Assembly (NCBI GenBank): GCA_021737905.1
Contig: JAIPDA010000100.1
Coordinates: forward strand, 1 to 8,051
Length of the DNA stretch: 8,051 nt
Direction of reading: 5' to 3'
Origin: Rhodoferax sp.
GTDB lineage: Bacteria > Pseudomonadota > Gammaproteobacteria > Burkholderiales > Burkholderiaceae_C
In this document: positions 7,497-8,051 of the stretch, one piece after another
Numbering within the stretch: position 1 is the first letter of the stretch
Layout: each line of letters opens with the position of its first letter
Notes under the pieces: model-generated
What the model saw: only the letters and a program-made list of their open reading frames with translations
Databases searched by the model: none
What the model was told of the DNA's origin: nothing
Translations under genes and position numbers: made by a program

Positions 7497-7666
7497 CGAT
7501 TACCTCAATAACGCCCGGCGACCAAGCATTGATCACGCTCAAAGCGCTGCAAGATGCCGTCTCCAAAAATCTAGAGCACAAGAAAAAGCTGGGCCACTAC
7601 GTGGTCACTTGGCAAAACGGAAAGCCCGTGCGCGTAGGGGCCGACGCACCCAAGCAGGTGAACTGA
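7493..7666 (+). CDS. Small protein paired with the zeta-like kinase, putative antitoxin (57 aa)
   Basis: This short frame runs ATG 7493 to TGA 7664-7666. It starts within the kinase stop (ATGA, 4-base overlap) and is preceded by AAGAGG at 7-base spacing. The product begins [20 protein letters not shown]. It has one predicted amphipathic helix (about 10-32, [21 protein letters not shown]) followed by a short beta-like tail, [19 protein letters not shown] (33-51). From memory, small proteins with an ALERKRRLGxYxVxWxxGKPV-like pattern often sit beside COG4185 kinases, which supports a functional pair. It does not resemble the epsilon antitoxin, and no DNA-binding fold is evident. The antitoxin role is inferred from context; it could be another kind of partner. 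Confidence 0.75.
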   Translation: MTITSITPGDQALITLKALQDAVSKNLEHKKKLGHYVVTWQNGKPVRVGADAPKQVN

Positions 7667-7744
7667 GAAGACCCACCCGTCGGTCTGGCTGCTGATTAAC
7701 GTTCATCAAAGCCAATCCATGCCACTAGCTTTAAGCTCACCCCC

Positions 7745-8051
7745 ATGAACACAAGCGCTACACACGAAGCCCCCGACACCCTCGACTGGACGCCCGCACT
7801 GTCGTTAAGCGATGCCCGCATGGACGACACGCATGAAGAGTTTGTGAGCATGCTCAACCAGTTGCTGACCACGCCGCCAGACCAGCAACTGCCGCTTTAC
7901 CGTAGCTTTATAGAGCACACGGTGGCGCATTTCGCACAAGAAGAACGCTGGATGCTGGCCACCGGCTTTGCAGCCGACAACTGCCACGCCGGTCAACACG
8001 TCACCATTCTGGAAACCATGAACGCCGTGTTGGAACACAGCGAAAAAGGCG
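7745..8051 (+). CDS. Hemerythrin-like domain protein (3' end outside window)
   Basis: The frame is open from ATG 7745 to the window end (102 codons seen). The product has the bacteriohemerythrin pattern: an N-terminal LDWTPALSLSDARMDDTHEEF with His30 on helix A, HFAQEE with His62 and Glu66 (HxxxE) on helix B, and HAGQH with His81 and His85 (HxxxH) on helix C. These match the ligands of a non-heme di-iron, oxygen-binding four-helix bundle. The last ligand pair (HxxxxD, helix D) would lie beyond the window. Such proteins bind O2 or buffer iron or redox state in the cytoplasm. The start was chosen because the motif spacing from the N-terminus fits the family. No Shine-Dalgarno site is visible (CTCACCCCC precedes the ATG). 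A gap of 78 bases separates it from the 57-aa gene, so it may have its own promoter, though none is convincing. Confidence 0.85.
   Translation, partial: MNTSATHEAPDTLDWTPALSLSDARMDDTHEEFVSMLNQLLTTPPDQQLPLYRSFIEHTVAHFAQEERWMLATGFAADNCHAGQHVTILETMNAVLEHSEKG

Noticed and set aside
7667..7686. Possible terminator after the 57-aa gene (AGACC ... GGTCT)
   Set aside because: A stem of only 5 bp with an 8-base loop and no T run; not a credible intrinsic terminator.
7432..7695. 87-aa + strand frame overlapping the end of the kinase and the 57-aa gene
   Set aside because: It starts inside the kinase without a ribosome-binding site and its product is Arg-rich and featureless. The frame starting at 7493 has proper signals and a family-like product.
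1..8051. CRISPR arrays, tRNA or rRNA genes, transposases, integrases or attachment sites
   Set aside because: Nothing with regular spaced repeats, tRNA-like clover-leaf sequence, rRNA similarity or mobile-element proteins was seen on either strand.

Overview
The window looks like a chromosome segment of a GC-rich betaproteobacterium, most likely Burkholderiales and probably Comamonadaceae (Rhodoferax, Polaromonas or Limnohabitans type). The reasons are the hemC-hemD-hemX-hemY order divergent from argH, an Arg-rich RNase E tail with a Burkholderiales-like C-terminus, and the codon use. The taxon is inferred from recognition of the proteins, not from a search.

Region 1 (1-1017, + strand) is the 3' end of rne: 338 codons of the disordered, arginine-rich C-terminal half of ribonuclease E. 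It ends at a perfect 12-bp hairpin (1064-1092) flanked by A and T runs, which should terminate both rne and the convergent hem operon.

Region 2 (1105-5321, - strand) is a compact operon, transcribed right to left: hemC (hydroxymethylbilane synthase), hemD (uroporphyrinogen-III synthase), hemX and hemY (membrane-anchored accessory proteins). HemC and HemD turn porphobilinogen into uroporphyrinogen III, the branch point for heme, siroheme and B12. hemC starts at GTG behind a good Shine-Dalgarno site. The downstream genes overlap or nearly touch and lack strong sites of their own, which points to translational coupling.

Region 3 (5322-5475) is the 154-base divergent control region between hemC and argH. 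It holds a plausible argH promoter whose -10 box lies only 9 bases before the argH ATG, and a perfect 10-bp palindrome on the hemC side.

Region 4 (5476-7666, + strand) is argH (argininosuccinate lyase), followed without a gap by a zeta-toxin-like P-loop kinase gene (TGATG overlap with argH). A 57-aa gene then overlaps the kinase gene by ATGA and has its own AAGAGG site. The last two look like a toxin-antitoxin-type pair sitting directly on the stop codon of a biosynthetic gene. Parts of the kinase gene are clearly poorer in G+C than argH, which suggests acquisition.

Region 5 (7745 to the window end) is the 5' part of a hemerythrin-like non-heme di-iron protein gene.

Most of the window is ordinary housekeeping sequence. 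The part most worth a second look is the argH-kinase-small protein arrangement.
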